Origin: Prevotella sp.
Lineage (GTDB): Bacteria; Bacteroidota; Bacteroidia; Bacteroidales; Bacteroidaceae
Assembly: GCA_016901395.1 (NCBI GenBank)
Contig: JAEAMQ010000085.1
Span: forward strand, 1-56,595
DNA: 56,595 nt
Reading direction: 5' to 3'
The notes under the pieces were generated by a model that worked only from the letters and a program-made list of their open reading frames with translations, searched no databases and was not told where the DNA came from. Below, piece by piece: positions 17,106-26,973 of the stretch. Numbering within the stretch: the first letter of the stretch is position 1; the number at the start of each line of letters is the position of its first letter. The position numbers and the translations under genes are program-made.

Positions 17106-17193
17106 CCTTTACTATCTAATCGCAGTGCGATTAGGCCTTTTACGTGTTGCGATTAGATAGAAATGGCAGCGCGATTCGATAGGAATCGCACCG
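17106..17193 (+). repeat. 22-bp tandem palindromic repeat array, locus 2 (4 units)
   Basis: Units at 17106-17127, 17128-17149, 17150-17171 and 17172-17193. The first carries the motif in reverse (ACTATCTAATCG) and the next three begin CGATTAGG, CGATTAGA and CGATTCGA; the second and third have decayed right halves. The array lies in the 651-base gap between the clpC terminator and the metallopeptidase promoter. The remainder of that gap shows no supportable gene. Confidence 0.82.
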
Positions 17194-17312
17194 CCATCTC
17201 GCTGTTTTGACGCTTACATGTCACTTTTCAGGCTTCAGTAAAGCGATTTACGTATAAAAAGGAAGCTATCCTAATTTTTAAAAACGATGAAGTAAATTTA
17301 CAATTTAAACAC

Positions 17313-17352
17313 AAAAAAGGCAGTGCCGACATTTGTCGGACACTGCCTTTTT
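17313..17352 (-). terminator. Terminator of the ClpC gene
   Basis: GGCAGTG.CCGAC and GTCGG.CACTGCC form a 12-base-pair stem with one bulged base and an ATTT loop, flanked by A and T runs. On the minus strand it lies just after the clpC stop codon. Confidence 0.85.
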
Positions 17353-17374
17353 GAGATTTATAGGATGAGGAAGA

Positions 17375-19948
17375 CTATGGCTGGGCCACTTCCTCTACAC
17401 TGTCTTCTACGGTCACCAACTTAAACGACAACTCGTCTTTGCCAGGCACTTTGCCCACGGTGATGGTGTCGCCCTGACGGATGTCGTTGGAGAGGATGCG
17501 CTCGCAGATGCCGTCTTCCACATAGTTCTGGATGGCACGCTTCAGCGGGCGGGCGCCAAACTGCACGTCGTAGCCCTTGGTAGCTACAAACTCCTTGGCT
17601 TTGTCGGTGAGCTGCACGTGGTAGCCCAGGTCCTCAATGCGCTTGTAGAGTCCGCGCAACTCAATGTCGATAATGCGCTTGATGGCGTTGAGGTCGAGCT
17701 GGTCGAAGGTGATGATCTCGTCGAGACGGTTGAGGAACTCGGGCGAGAACTGCTTGCTCAGGCTCTTCTGGATGACCGAACGGGCATATTCCTTGTCGCG
17801 CTCGTTCATGTTGGCGGCGTTGGTGATGCCGCCGGCATTGAAGCCTACGCCCTTGCTGAACTCCTTGAGCTGTCGCGTTCCGGCGTTAGAGGTCATGATG
17901 ATCACCGTGTTGCGGAAGTCCACTGTGCGCCCGTTGCCATCGGTCAGACGGCCTTCGTCGAGGGCCTGGAGCAACAGGTTGAACACGTTGCCGTGGGCTT
18001 TCTCGATCTCGTCGAGCAGAACGATGGAGTAGGGATGGCGTCTCACTTGCTCGGTGAGCTGTCCGCCCTCCTCATATCCCACGTATCCCGGGGGCGCGCC
18101 GATGAGTCGCGACACGTTGAATCCCTCGGTGTATTCACTCATGTCGATGCGGATGAGGGCATCGGGCGAGCCAAACATGATTTCGGCGAGCTTCTTGGTG
18201 AGGTAGGTTTTACCCACACCGGTCGGACCAAGGAACATGAACGCGCCGATGGGATGGTTGGGATCCTTGAGTCCCACGCGGTTGCGCTGGATGGCTTTCA
18301 CGAGTTTGTCGATGGCCGGATCCTGTCCGATGACATTCTCCTTGAGCGCGTTGCCCATGTTTCTCAGGCGAACACCCTCGGCCTCGGCCATGCGCTGCAC
18401 GGGCACGCCGGTCATCATCGACACCACGTCGGCCACTTCCTTGTCGGTCACCACCTGCCGGTCGGTCGACTCGCCCTGCTGCCAGCGCTCCTGCATCTGC
18501 TGGAGTTCGGCCTCCAGCTCGGTCTGCTTATCACGGTATCCGGCAGCCAACTCGAAGTTCTGGTTGCCCACAGCCTGCTGCTTCTTGGCCTTCACCTCCT
18601 CGATTTGCTTCTCCATGTCGGTGATTTCCTGTGGCACTTCAGCATGCTGCAGGTGCACACGCGACCCCACTTCGTCCAGAGCGTCGATGGCTTTGTCGGG
18701 GAAGAAACGGTCGGTGATGTATCGGTCGGTGAGCTTCACGCACGCTTGGATGGCATCGTCGGTATAGGTCACGTGGTGGTGTTCCTCGTAACGCTCCTTG
18801 ATATTCTCCAATATCTGCAGCGTCTCCACGACATTTGTCGGTTCGACGAGCACCTTCTGGAAGCGGCGTTCGAGCGCTCCGTCCTTCTCAATCGAGTTGC
18901 GGAACTCGTCGAGCGTGGTGGCTCCGATGCACTGGATGGTGCCGCGGGCCAGGGCAGGCTTCATGATATTGGCGGCATCCATGCTGCCAGGGGTGGAGCC
19001 TGCGCCTATGAGCGTGTGGATTTCGTCGATAAACACGATGATGTCGGGGTTCTGCTCGAGTTCCTTGAGCAGTGCGCGGATGCGCTCCTCAAACTGTCCG
19101 CGGTATTTCGTTCCGGCGACGATGGCTGTCATGTCGAGACTCACCACGCGACGGTTGAACAGCACGGGTGAGGTCTGATGCTTCGAAATGAGCTGCGCCA
19201 GCCCCTCGACGATGGCACTTTTGCCCACGCCCGGCTCACCTATTAATATAGGATTGTTTTTCTTTCGACGACAGAGAATTTCGGTGACACGCTGTATCTC
19301 TTTCTCGCGCCCTACCACGGGGTCGAGCTTTCCCTCTGCGGCCGCCCGTGTAAGGTCGGTCGAGAAGTTGTCGAGCACGGGTGTCTTGCCGCCCGGCTGG
19401 TGCTGGGTGGCTGTGGCAGACTTGCGCTGTCCGTTGGCCTGACGGTCGCCGAAAGTCGGCTCGTCGGCATCTTCCTCGTCTTCGTCGGGGAGTCCGAGTC
19501 CGTCGGTGGTAGGCTTCTTCTGGAACAGTTGCACTGCCTTCTCATAGTCGAGATTGTTGATTTCAAGCACTTCCTTGGCTCCGTTGTTCAGCTGGTCGTG
19601 CAGAATGGCGAGCAGCAAATGCTGTACGTCGACTGTCTGCGTGTGCTGAATGCGGGCTTCGAGCACTGCCAGCTTCAGGATGTTGCTGGCCTGATCGTTG
19701 AGCACAAGCTCTGAAGTGCGGATGGGTGACTCCATATCTTGGGTGCGGACGCGCTGTTCCAACTCATCCTTGATATGCTCTATGTTGATCTCCAATGTGT
19801 GGAAGAGGTCGATTACCGGGCCGTTCTTTTCCCTGAGGATGCCCAGCAAAAGATGCTCCGGGCCCACATAGCTGCTGGCTAAACGGGTCGCCTCTTCCCT
19901 GCTGAATGCAAGTATTTCTGATACTTTGGGTGAAAACTGACTGGTCAT
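17375..19948 (-). CDS. clpC: ClpC-like AAA+ unfoldase (ATP-dependent Clp protease ATP-binding subunit)
   Basis: 857-residue Hsp100 protein. Residues 1-145 are the Clp N-terminal double repeat; residues about 145-195 are an acidic, Gln/Gly-rich linker. AAA domain 1 has Walker A GEPGVGKS at 237-244 and Walker [10 protein letters not shown]. The middle region contains a UVR-like helix ([16 protein letters not shown]), the mark of ClpC rather than ClpB. AAA domain 2 has GPTGVGKT at 574-581, VLLDEIEKA, and VGF in KGVGFNA, a probable ClpP-docking loop; [11 protein letters not shown] is sensor 2. It unfolds substrates for ClpP degradation in the cytoplasm. It lies 127 bases downstream of addB on the same strand and ends at its own terminator. 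Confidence 0.93.
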   Translation of the reverse strand: MTSQFSPKVSEILAFSREEATRLASSYVGPEHLLLGILREKNGPVIDLFHTLEINIEHIKDELEQRVRTQDMESPIRTSELVLNDQASNILKLAVLEARIQHTQTVDVQHLLLAILHDQLNNGAKEVLEINNLDYEKAVQLFQKKPTTDGLGLPDEDEEDADEPTFGDRQANGQRKSATATQHQPGGKTPVLDNFSTDLTRAAAEGKLDPVVGREKEIQRVTEILCRRKKNNPILIGEPGVGKSAIVEGLAQLISKHQTSPVLFNRRVVSLDMTAIVAGTKYRGQFEERIRALLKELEQNPDIIVFIDEIHTLIGAGSTPGSMDAANIMKPALARGTIQCIGATTLDEFRNSIEKDGALERRFQKVLVEPTNVVETLQILENIKERYEEHHHVTYTDDAIQACVKLTDRYITDRFFPDKAIDALDEVGSRVHLQHAEVPQEITDMEKQIEEVKAKKQQAVGNQNFELAAGYRDKQTELEAELQQMQERWQQGESTDRQVVTDKEVADVVSMMTGVPVQRMAEAEGVRLRNMGNALKENVIGQDPAIDKLVKAIQRNRVGLKDPNHPIGAFMFLGPTGVGKTYLTKKLAEIMFGSPDALIRIDMSEYTEGFNVSRLIGAPPGYVGYEEGGQLTEQVRRHPYSIVLLDEIEKAHGNVFNLLLQALDEGRLTDGNGRTVDFRNTVIIMTSNAGTRQLKEFSKGVGFNAGGITNAANMNERDKEYARSVIQKSLSKQFSPEFLNRLDEIITFDQLDLNAIKRIIDIELRGLYKRIEDLGYHVQLTDKAKEFVATKGYDVQFGARPLKRAIQNYVEDGICERILSNDIRQGDTITVGKVPGKDELSFKLVTVEDSVEEVAQP

Positions 19949-20075
19949 ATATTCTTTTTACCTTTCTTCTAATGATTCATTATATAGTCTCTTAGCAAGG
20001 ATTGTGCCAAAAGTGACAGGGAAGGGTATGGTTGGCATACATGGCCGGTTCCGGGGATAGGTCCGGACGTGCTGC

Positions 20076-23039
20076 CTACAACCCGCAAATCTGATTGTAG
20101 GGACACTTCGCACATCGCTCCCCGTCGTCGGTGGGGCGGAACGGAAGCGTGGGATTATAGATCTCGCTGATGAGTTGTCGCAGGGCGTTGGTGAAGTCTT
20201 CGTACAGGGTGTCGATGTCTTCGACCACCTCCCGCTGGCCTCTTGCCGGAGCGAGGACGAGCGTGGGGTCGTAGCCTTCGGCCGCCGCCTGACGGATAAA
20301 GAACAGGGCGGGCGACACGGGCAGATGCCGGGGGTTGGCCTTTGCGGTGGCTTCCTGCCCATGACGGAGGATGCCTGAGTAGAGGAAAGCCTGCAGATAA
20401 TAGGTGGTGTGCTTCGTGTCGACAAACTGAGAACTGAAGATTTCCTCCATGTTGGCAGGGAGATTGCTGAGCGGTGTGCCCGTCTTGTAGTCCACCACCC
20501 GGATGACTTGGCGCCCGTTTTTCGTCACGCGGTCGAGGCGGTCTACCTGTCCTCCCACGACGATGGAGTGCTCGCGGCCGTCGGATTCAAATGTCAAGTT
20601 GTCATAATAACTCTCCTCCAATGCCAGAATGTCGAACGGGGCGAGCTTCTTATCCAACTCCAGCAGTCGCTCGATATAGAGTCGGATGACCTTCTTGTTG
20701 AGTCTCTGGAGTCCGTTGTACTGCGGGCGGAAGTGGTCGTTCTCTACCTTAAAGAGTATCTCGCGGAACGCCTGGTCGATGTGCGACTCCATACGGGCAC
20801 GGTCTTTACGCAGTGCGGCGATGGCCTCGGCGGTGACGGGGGCGGTGCAGTCGTGCGAAAGTTCGCGATAGATCAGTTCTGCCGTGCGGTGGAAGATATT
20901 GCCGAAGGTCTTGTTGTCGATTTCTTCCTCATCGTCGTTGTCGGCTTCCCGCAGTCCGCACACGGTGTTGTAGTAGAACTGCAACGGGCATCTCAGGTAG
21001 CGGTTGATAGCCGATGGTGACAGCCTTTCCTGCGATTCGAGTTTCGCCATCACCTTCTCGTCCTTCTCGATGGGCCGTCTGAGCACGAGCGTGGCACTCT
21101 GACCCGAGAGCAATGTGCGGTAGTTGATGGGCTGGCGATGGGCGTTTTCGACCATGTATTGCAGCATGAAGCGGCTCATTTCGCCCTTATGCCCGTCGTC
21201 GGTGGCATTGTTATAGGTGAGCGTCACGTCTTTGGCACGCTGGATCAAGGAATGGAAATAGTAGGCATAGATGGCGATTTTGTTCTCCACGGTGGTGAGT
21301 TCGTAGCCCGCCCGAAGCGAGTGGGGGATGAAAGAGGCATCGTTGACGCCCTTGGGGAGGTTGCCCTCGTTGCACGAAAGCAGCAGCACGTGGTCGAAAT
21401 CGAGGTTTCGCGTCTCCAGCACGCCCATCACCTGAATGCCCAACAACGGCTCGCCGTGGAAGGGAATCGAGGTGGATTGGATGACCTGCGACATCAATCG
21501 CTGCAGGATGGAGATGCTCACGATCTGCTTTCCGCTGCCTTCATCGATATTGGTGGCGGTCATTTCCATGTCGGGTGTGGCCAGCACCATGATGTCATCT
21601 AATCGATTGATGAGGGTGAACATGCGGAAAATGGACTCGTGCAACAGCGGGTTCTTGTCGTCGCGCGACCCGATACCCACTCGTTTGAGTATGCCGGCAA
21701 CCCATGACAACAGTGGTAACTTGCCGTCTACGGGCTGTAAATCAACAAACAAGTCGGCCAGAGCCTCGTCGTATCCGGTAGTGAGCAAGGCCCTGTCGGG
21801 GAAGTAATGCTTGTGCGAATTGAGTTCTTCGACGAGCTGTGCACAGTCGTCAGAGAGATATTTGGCGTAGGGATGGCGCAACACCGGGTTGATGAATTTC
21901 AGCCGATACTTGTCTGATCGCTCCACCCTTCCTTTGAGTTGGAGGGTCAGCAGGGCGTTGACCAGTGTGCTGACAGGCGATGATGACAGTGGAAATCCGG
22001 TGGTGATGTTCACGTTTTTGACCTCCTCGGGCAGACAATGGATCACGGTTTCGAGCAGGTTTTCGTTGCCCAGGACGATCGCCGTGCGCCTTCCGGCCTC
22101 CAATCTGCCGTTGTGTCGCAGCCACTCGCTGACGTATCGGGCCTGGATATTCTCCGTCGGGGCAGAGACGTATGACAGGTCTTTGGGTGCTGACATGTTG
22201 TCGTAGACCTCTTTGTAGTGCAGTGAGGCAGAGATACGGGTGCGTGACAGTTCGTTGGGGAAGCGATCGAGATAAGACGAGATGTATCTTCCCGCTTCGT
22301 TTCCGTTGCCGATATACTGTTCGTCGTAGTCCCAATAGAACTCTGCGCGCCCCTCTTCGCGGAGTCGTTTGAACAGCTGTTGCTCCACCTTCTGCAGCAG
22401 ATTGAAGCCCACAAAGATGTAGTTTTTATATCGGAACTCAATGTTTTCTGCCTCTGCCACCTGCCGATAGAGCATGCCTTCGTAGGCCAATCCCTCGGCG
22501 GCCAGACGCTCGCGATAGTCATGATAAATGGTTCCGAGGTGACGCCAGAGGTCGTTAAACTTTTGCTGCATGGCGGTTTGATCCATCACTTTGCCAAAGA
22601 ACCTCTCCAGACTCGCCCGTTGTTCCTCGCTCAGGAACGAGAAATCCTTCATCTCCTGCCATGCTTCGAGATTGACAAAGAGTTTGTCGGCCTCGGCCAT
22701 GTTCTTGTCTAAGTCGTCGAAATCGGCCAGCAACAACTGCCCCCAGGAGTAGAAATGGTCGAGCGGCTCGTCCGAACCCGTGATGTCGCAAAACAAATTG
22801 TAGAGCTTGAAAACCAGCAATATCTGGTCGGGCACGTTCCATTCGGAGTGCTGTCTGAATAAATCGCTGATGGTGATGTATGCCGGACTCCACAGCGAAT
22901 GCCCCTGCGCCTCGTACAACGCCTGATTGAAGAAGAGCGATGCACGCTTGTTGGGGAACACCACGGCAATGTCGCTCAGTCCCTCGGGATGCTTGGCCAG
23001 GATGTCACGGGCCACATATTCTAAAAAGGATGTCATCAT
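20076..23039 (-). CDS. AddB-like PD-(D/E)XK nuclease subunit
   Basis: 987-residue protein with a UvrD-type fold lacking a canonical Walker A (VVFPNKRAS at the N-terminus, as in AddB) and a C-terminal nuclease. The nuclease region has GQVDRLD and VVDYKTG (PD-(D/E)XK core, near residue 850). Cysteines in RCPLQFYYN (about 690) and CAKCPYNQIC at the extreme C-terminus match the iron-sulphur cluster ligands of AddB. AddAB processes double-strand DNA ends for RecA loading. The gene follows addA by 43 bases on the same strand. A second in-frame Met is at residue 2. Confidence 0.85.
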   Translation of the reverse strand: MMTSFLEYVARDILAKHPEGLSDIAVVFPNKRASLFFNQALYEAQGHSLWSPAYITISDLFRQHSEWNVPDQILLVFKLYNLFCDITGSDEPLDHFYSWGQLLLADFDDLDKNMAEADKLFVNLEAWQEMKDFSFLSEEQRASLERFFGKVMDQTAMQQKFNDLWRHLGTIYHDYRERLAAEGLAYEGMLYRQVAEAENIEFRYKNYIFVGFNLLQKVEQQLFKRLREEGRAEFYWDYDEQYIGNGNEAGRYISSYLDRFPNELSRTRISASLHYKEVYDNMSAPKDLSYVSAPTENIQARYVSEWLRHNGRLEAGRRTAIVLGNENLLETVIHCLPEEVKNVNITTGFPLSSSPVSTLVNALLTLQLKGRVERSDKYRLKFINPVLRHPYAKYLSDDCAQLVEELNSHKHYFPDRALLTTGYDEALADLFVDLQPVDGKLPLLSWVAGILKRVGIGSRDDKNPLLHESIFRMFTLINRLDDIMVLATPDMEMTATNIDEGSGKQIVSISILQRLMSQVIQSTSIPFHGEPLLGIQVMGVLETRNLDFDHVLLLSCNEGNLPKGVNDASFIPHSLRAGYELTTVENKIAIYAYYFHSLIQRAKDVTLTYNNATDDGHKGEMSRFMLQYMVENAHRQPINYRTLLSGQSATLVLRRPIEKDEKVMAKLESQERLSPSAINRYLRCPLQFYYNTVCGLREADNDDEEEIDNKTFGNIFHRTAELIYRELSHDCTAPVTAEAIAALRKDRARMESHIDQAFREILFKVENDHFRPQYNGLQRLNKKVIRLYIERLLELDKKLAPFDILALEESYYDNLTFESDGREHSIVVGGQVDRLDRVTKNGRQVIRVVDYKTGTPLSNLPANMEEIFSSQFVDTKHTTYYLQAFLYSGILRHGQEATAKANPRHLPVSPALFFIRQAAAEGYDPTLVLAPARGQREVVEDIDTLYEDFTNALRQLISEIYNPTLPFRPTDDGERCAKCPYNQICGL

Positions 23040-23082
23040 TTTCTGTCTGCTTTAACACTTTTTTTCTGCCATTTCACACTCC

Positions 23083-26000
23083 TCATGCTTCATCGTTCAC
23101 CTCGACAACCCTGTTGGTTCGGATGTACCAGAGGCGTCCGGAGATATTGTTGTAACCCATTTCGCGCAACAACCGCATGTAGCGTCGCACCTGCACGTGG
23201 TGGGATTCCTGCTCCTTACCGGTCTTGAAATCTATCACCAGCATGCGCGTTCCGTCGTAAATTACGCGGTCGGGACGCTGTTCCTTCACGCCTCCGGTGG
23301 CTTCGTCGAGGGTGAGGATGGTGCACTCGTTGAACACCTGCCATCCCGGGGCAAACCATTCGGCCACCTCTGGCGACTGCAAGCGGTCGTCGATGATGCG
23401 CCGCAGTTCCTCACGCGTCATGGGTTTGTCATACAACACGCCGTCGAACTCCAGCTGCCCGATGGCCTTGTCCACGTCGTTTCTGTCCTTGATCGAGGCA
23501 AATAGCGTGTGGAGGATGTTTCCCGTCTGGATATAACTGCGTCGTTTCTCCAGTTCTTCCAGTTCTTCATCGGGCATGATGAAGTCGCCGCTGCTGTTGC
23601 TCTGCTTGAAGTTGGCCCGGGCGTCATAGTTTCTAATCTGCATCCGGATGCCTTTTTCGGTCTGTTCAAAGACATTCTTCGACTCCTTGCGCCGCTTCTC
23701 CTCCGACGGACAGAGGGTGCCGAAGCGGAACGTCGTGAGCTTGTTCTCGTCGGTTTCCAACTCATATTCGGGCAGGAAGTCCCTGAGCGACACCACGGGT
23801 TGCGGCTCCGTCTGCACCAAATCGCCATCGGGAGCACTGCCTTTATACTCGAAAACCTGACTCATCAGGGCCGAGGGATACTGCGCATGGTCACTCCGTC
23901 CGATGATGAACAGGTTGTCCTCGGCACGCGTGAAGGCCACATAGAGCACATTGAGATTGTCCACCAGGTTCTTGATGTGTTCGCTCAGGTACTCGTCGCG
24001 GTAGATAGACTGCTGCAGTTTCTTGGCCGAAAGGTTCACGGGAACGATGGGCAACTGGTCATACGGGGCCTCGCCGGGCTTGGCCCACAGCACGTCAGAC
24101 TGTTTCTCGATGGCCCAATCGCAGAACGGAATGATCACATTGTTGAACTGCAATCCCTTGCTCTTGTGCACCGTGAGCAGTCGGATGCCGTTCACTTCAT
24201 CGCTGTGTATCGACTTGCCGCAGAGGTTGTCGTCCCACTCTTTCACCAGTTCGTCGATGCCGGCGATATGGTTTTGCAGGAATGCGGACAGGTGGTCGAA
24301 GAACGCACACACATAGGCGCTCTGTCCGTCGAGGCGCGAGAGTCCGAAGATTTGGTAGAGACGCTCGGCCAAATCGATGAGCGGCGTGGTGAGAAGTTCG
24401 TTCCATTGTGTCAGCATCTCGGCCGGAAGCAGGCTCCTCAGGTCGTCGTTGCCCACGAAAAGACGGGTGTCTGACTCCTCCTCGCCACCGTGCTCAATCT
24501 TCTGGTAGGCCTTGACGAGCGCGGCAGTGGCCAGCCGATCCTCGGGGTGGACGAGCAGATACATCGCCCTCACGATGGTGCACACGGCTAATGAAGCGTC
24601 CAATCGGAACGCCTCGTCAGACACCATGCTCACCATTTGCTCCTTGCCGTTCACAGTGATGGGGTTTTGCTGGAAATAGTTGGCTAAGAGTTGGATATAC
24701 TTGTTCTTCCTCACGAGCACGGCAATCTTGCCCGGCGCGATGCCCGCCGAGAGCAGTTGCTCCACCGTGTGCTTCACTTCGAGCACCATGTTCTGCTCGT
24801 ATTCGGCCGAGGGGAGTAGTCGGATGGTCACCGATCCGGCCCGACTCTCGTCCTCGCCGATATGCCGGGGTGACACTTTCTGAGCCACATCCGCATAGGC
24901 CCGACGTATGTCGAGAGCCTCCTCAAGCAGCGATGTAGGTGCGCCGGCATCCTGCAGTTCGGCCAAAACGTCGTCAGACGTGAGCTTGGCACCCAGTTGG
25001 AAGAAGGCGTTGTTGAAGCGGATGATGTTGCGTTTCGACCGATAGTTGGTGTCGAGCGGCTGCACCCGGATGCGCTTGTCGTGGTCGGGCGACAACCCTT
25101 GCAGCAGTCTCCAGTCGCCGTTGCGCCATCGATAGATGCTCTGTTTCACGTCGCCGACGATGAGCGACCCGTTGTTGTGGGCCAGACAGTCGTCGAGCAG
25201 CACCTTGAAGTTGTTCCACTGCACGGTGCTCGTGTCCTGAAACTCGTCGATCATGATATACCGCAGCTGTCCGCCGGTCTTCTCATAGATAAACGGCGAG
25301 TCCTGTTTGTCGATGAGATCGCTCAGCAGTTTCTGCGTGTTGCTTAGTGGATAGTTGTTGTTGGCGGTGTTGATGGCCGACACTTCCTCCTCAATGCGGC
25401 CCAGCAATCGCAGCTCGTTGATGTTCGCGAGCGTCAGATCCACCGAGTTTACCACGCCACACAGCCGTTTGCGCAGTTCCTCCACGCGCCCCAACCGAGG
25501 CCCCACCTCGCTGATGATGAGTTGTCCTTCGGGGGTGTTGACATCGCTTTTCTTCAGCAAAGAGGCTGCATTGGCTATACCTTTTATTATATAGGAGTTC
25601 GGAATCTTGGAGTCCATGAACTCCCCCTTGCCCAGTTTGGCGAAGTAGGCCGGCACGCTTTTCGACCCGTTGGAGTAGTTGCTCTCCGTGAGATTGTGCT
25701 GCGCGGCAAAGTCCTGATAGTCCTGCGCTTCCTTGGCCATCTGTTGGTAGGCGTCCTGTTTCATCTTGCGCAGGGCCGACGTATATTTCTTGAAGAAGTC
25801 GGGCTCGGTCATGATGCGACGCAGGTCATGCTGGTGGGTCTTGTAAAACTCCTTGAAAATGTTTTGCCCAAACTCCTTGATCTTGCCGATAACGTTCCAG
25901 TTTTTCTCCTCGTCCATCTTCTCCGTGACAAACTCCATCAGCCAACTGAGCAGCGGGTCGTTGTCCTGCTGGATACCCTCGATGATGTTGTCCACGGCCT

Positions 26001-26439
26001 CGTTCTCCACTTCGGTGTCGTTAAGTCCCACCTGAAGGTTGGCCGTCAGCCCGAGTTCGCGCGCGAGATTGCGCAGGATGCTCTGGAAAAAACTGTCGAT
26101 GGTCTCCACGCGGAAGTAGTTGTAATGGTGGAGAATGAGGTGCATAGCGGTGTTGGCACGCGTGCGGATGTCGTCGTCGGTCATGCGGGGGTAGGCCTCG
26201 CGCATCCGGTCCATGTAGTCTTCCGAGTCTGACAGGGCGTGCGCAATGCCGTAGAGCTGGCTCAATATGCGCGTCTTCATCTCCTCGGTGGCCTTGTTGG
26301 TGAAGGTCACGGCGAGGATATAGCGGTAGTTTTGCGGGTCGAGGATGAGCAGCTTGATATATTCCACGGCCAAGGTGAAGGTCTTGCCGCTTCCTGCGCT
26401 GGCTTTGTAGACGGTGAGTGGAGTTGGTGTTTGGGTCAT
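23083..26439 (-). CDS. AddA-like UvrD helicase/exonuclease subunit
   Basis: 1118-residue superfamily 1A helicase. Walker A ASAGSGKT is at 13-20, motif Ia AVTFTNKATEEMK follows, the Walker B region is MIDEFQDTS near residue 394, then DVKQSIYRWR (motif III), TVHKSKGLQFNNVI (motif V) and VAFTRAEDNLFI (motif VI). The C-terminus has RPDRVIYDG and LVIDFKTG, a PD-(D/E)XK nuclease core, so this is the AddA (RexA) type and not a plain UvrD. With the downstream AddB-like protein it should form the double-strand-break resection complex. Its promoter is at 26473-26504. Confidence 0.88.
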   Translation of the reverse strand: MTQTPTPLTVYKASAGSGKTFTLAVEYIKLLILDPQNYRYILAVTFTNKATEEMKTRILSQLYGIAHALSDSEDYMDRMREAYPRMTDDDIRTRANTAMHLILHHYNYFRVETIDSFFQSILRNLARELGLTANLQVGLNDTEVENEAVDNIIEGIQQDNDPLLSWLMEFVTEKMDEEKNWNVIGKIKEFGQNIFKEFYKTHQHDLRRIMTEPDFFKKYTSALRKMKQDAYQQMAKEAQDYQDFAAQHNLTESNYSNGSKSVPAYFAKLGKGEFMDSKIPNSYIIKGIANAASLLKKSDVNTPEGQLIISEVGPRLGRVEELRKRLCGVVNSVDLTLANINELRLLGRIEEEVSAINTANNNYPLSNTQKLLSDLIDKQDSPFIYEKTGGQLRYIMIDEFQDTSTVQWNNFKVLLDDCLAHNNGSLIVGDVKQSIYRWRNGDWRLLQGLSPDHDKRIRVQPLDTNYRSKRNIIRFNNAFFQLGAKLTSDDVLAELQDAGAPTSLLEEALDIRRAYADVAQKVSPRHIGEDESRAGSVTIRLLPSAEYEQNMVLEVKHTVEQLLSAGIAPGKIAVLVRKNKYIQLLANYFQQNPITVNGKEQMVSMVSDEAFRLDASLAVCTIVRAMYLLVHPEDRLATAALVKAYQKIEHGGEEESDTRLFVGNDDLRSLLPAEMLTQWNELLTTPLIDLAERLYQIFGLSRLDGQSAYVCAFFDHLSAFLQNHIAGIDELVKEWDDNLCGKSIHSDEVNGIRLLTVHKSKGLQFNNVIIPFCDWAIEKQSDVLWAKPGEAPYDQLPIVPVNLSAKKLQQSIYRDEYLSEHIKNLVDNLNVLYVAFTRAEDNLFIIGRSDHAQYPSALMSQVFEYKGSAPDGDLVQTEPQPVVSLRDFLPEYELETDENKLTTFRFGTLCPSEEKRRKESKNVFEQTEKGIRMQIRNYDARANFKQSNSSGDFIMPDEELEELEKRRSYIQTGNILHTLFASIKDRNDVDKAIGQLEFDGVLYDKPMTREELRRIIDDRLQSPEVAEWFAPGWQVFNECTILTLDEATGGVKEQRPDRVIYDGTRMLVIDFKTGKEQESHHVQVRRYMRLLREMGYNNISGRLWYIRTNRVVEVNDEA

Positions 26440-26472
26440 TGGTAAGTTTCATCCCATAGTAGGAACGATACA

Positions 26473-26504
26473 CAAAGATAGTTTTTTTAATTGAATCCTC
26501 CAAA
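26473..26504 (-). promoter_or_regulatory. Bacteroidota-type promoter of the addA-addB genes
   Basis: On the minus strand TTTG (26501-26504) is followed by 20 bases and TATCTTTG (26473-26480), matching TTTG-N19-21-TAnnTTTG. The -7 box is 33 bases before the addA ATG. Confidence 0.72.
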
Positions 26505-26833
26505 TCCTGACCCTCGATTTTTCAAGTGAAAAATTGCCGTCTGAACTCGATTTTATTTTGTATGCCATGTGTTTCCTGTGTGATGGTTTTGTATAATAAT
26601 TTTTATGGACTAAATAATGACGTTTCTTTGCCTTTTCAAAGGATAATCAAGGATGGACTAAAGGATTGCTTTCTTAGAATGAATAGATGTAAATCATTCC
26701 AAATCAAAAGTTGGTGAGTGTTTCGTAAGTTGTTTATTGTTAGAGTATTACTAATAATTTGATATTCTTGGAATGATGGTTTTGCCATACTTCCTAAACG
26801 CCTCTGCACCACCCTCTCATTTCCATTGCCTTA

Positions 26834-26921
26834 CGATTAGTATCGAATCGTCTTGCGATTCGATAGTAAACGCAGGACGATTCGATAGTAATCACGACGC
26901 GATTAGGTACTAATCGTGAAG
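26834..26921 (+). repeat. 22-bp tandem palindromic repeat array, locus 3 (4 units)
   Basis: Units at 26834-26855, 26856-26877, 26878-26899 and 26900-26921, all starting CGATT(A/C)G. The last, CGATTAGGTACTAATCG, is a perfect palindrome with a GTA centre and equals the first unit of locus 1. The array lies in the 534-base gap between the addA promoter and the 3' end of the GH127 gene. No gene is supported in the rest of the gap. Confidence 0.86.
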
Positions 26922-26973
26922 GCAATAATATCCCGTCGTGGAGAAATGCGGATTTTGTTGATTTATTTCAAGG

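Noticed and set aside
26526..26717. Small Cys-rich gene of 63 codons upstream of addA
   Set aside because: Composition is not convincing, it is not recognisable, and no promoter box precedes it.
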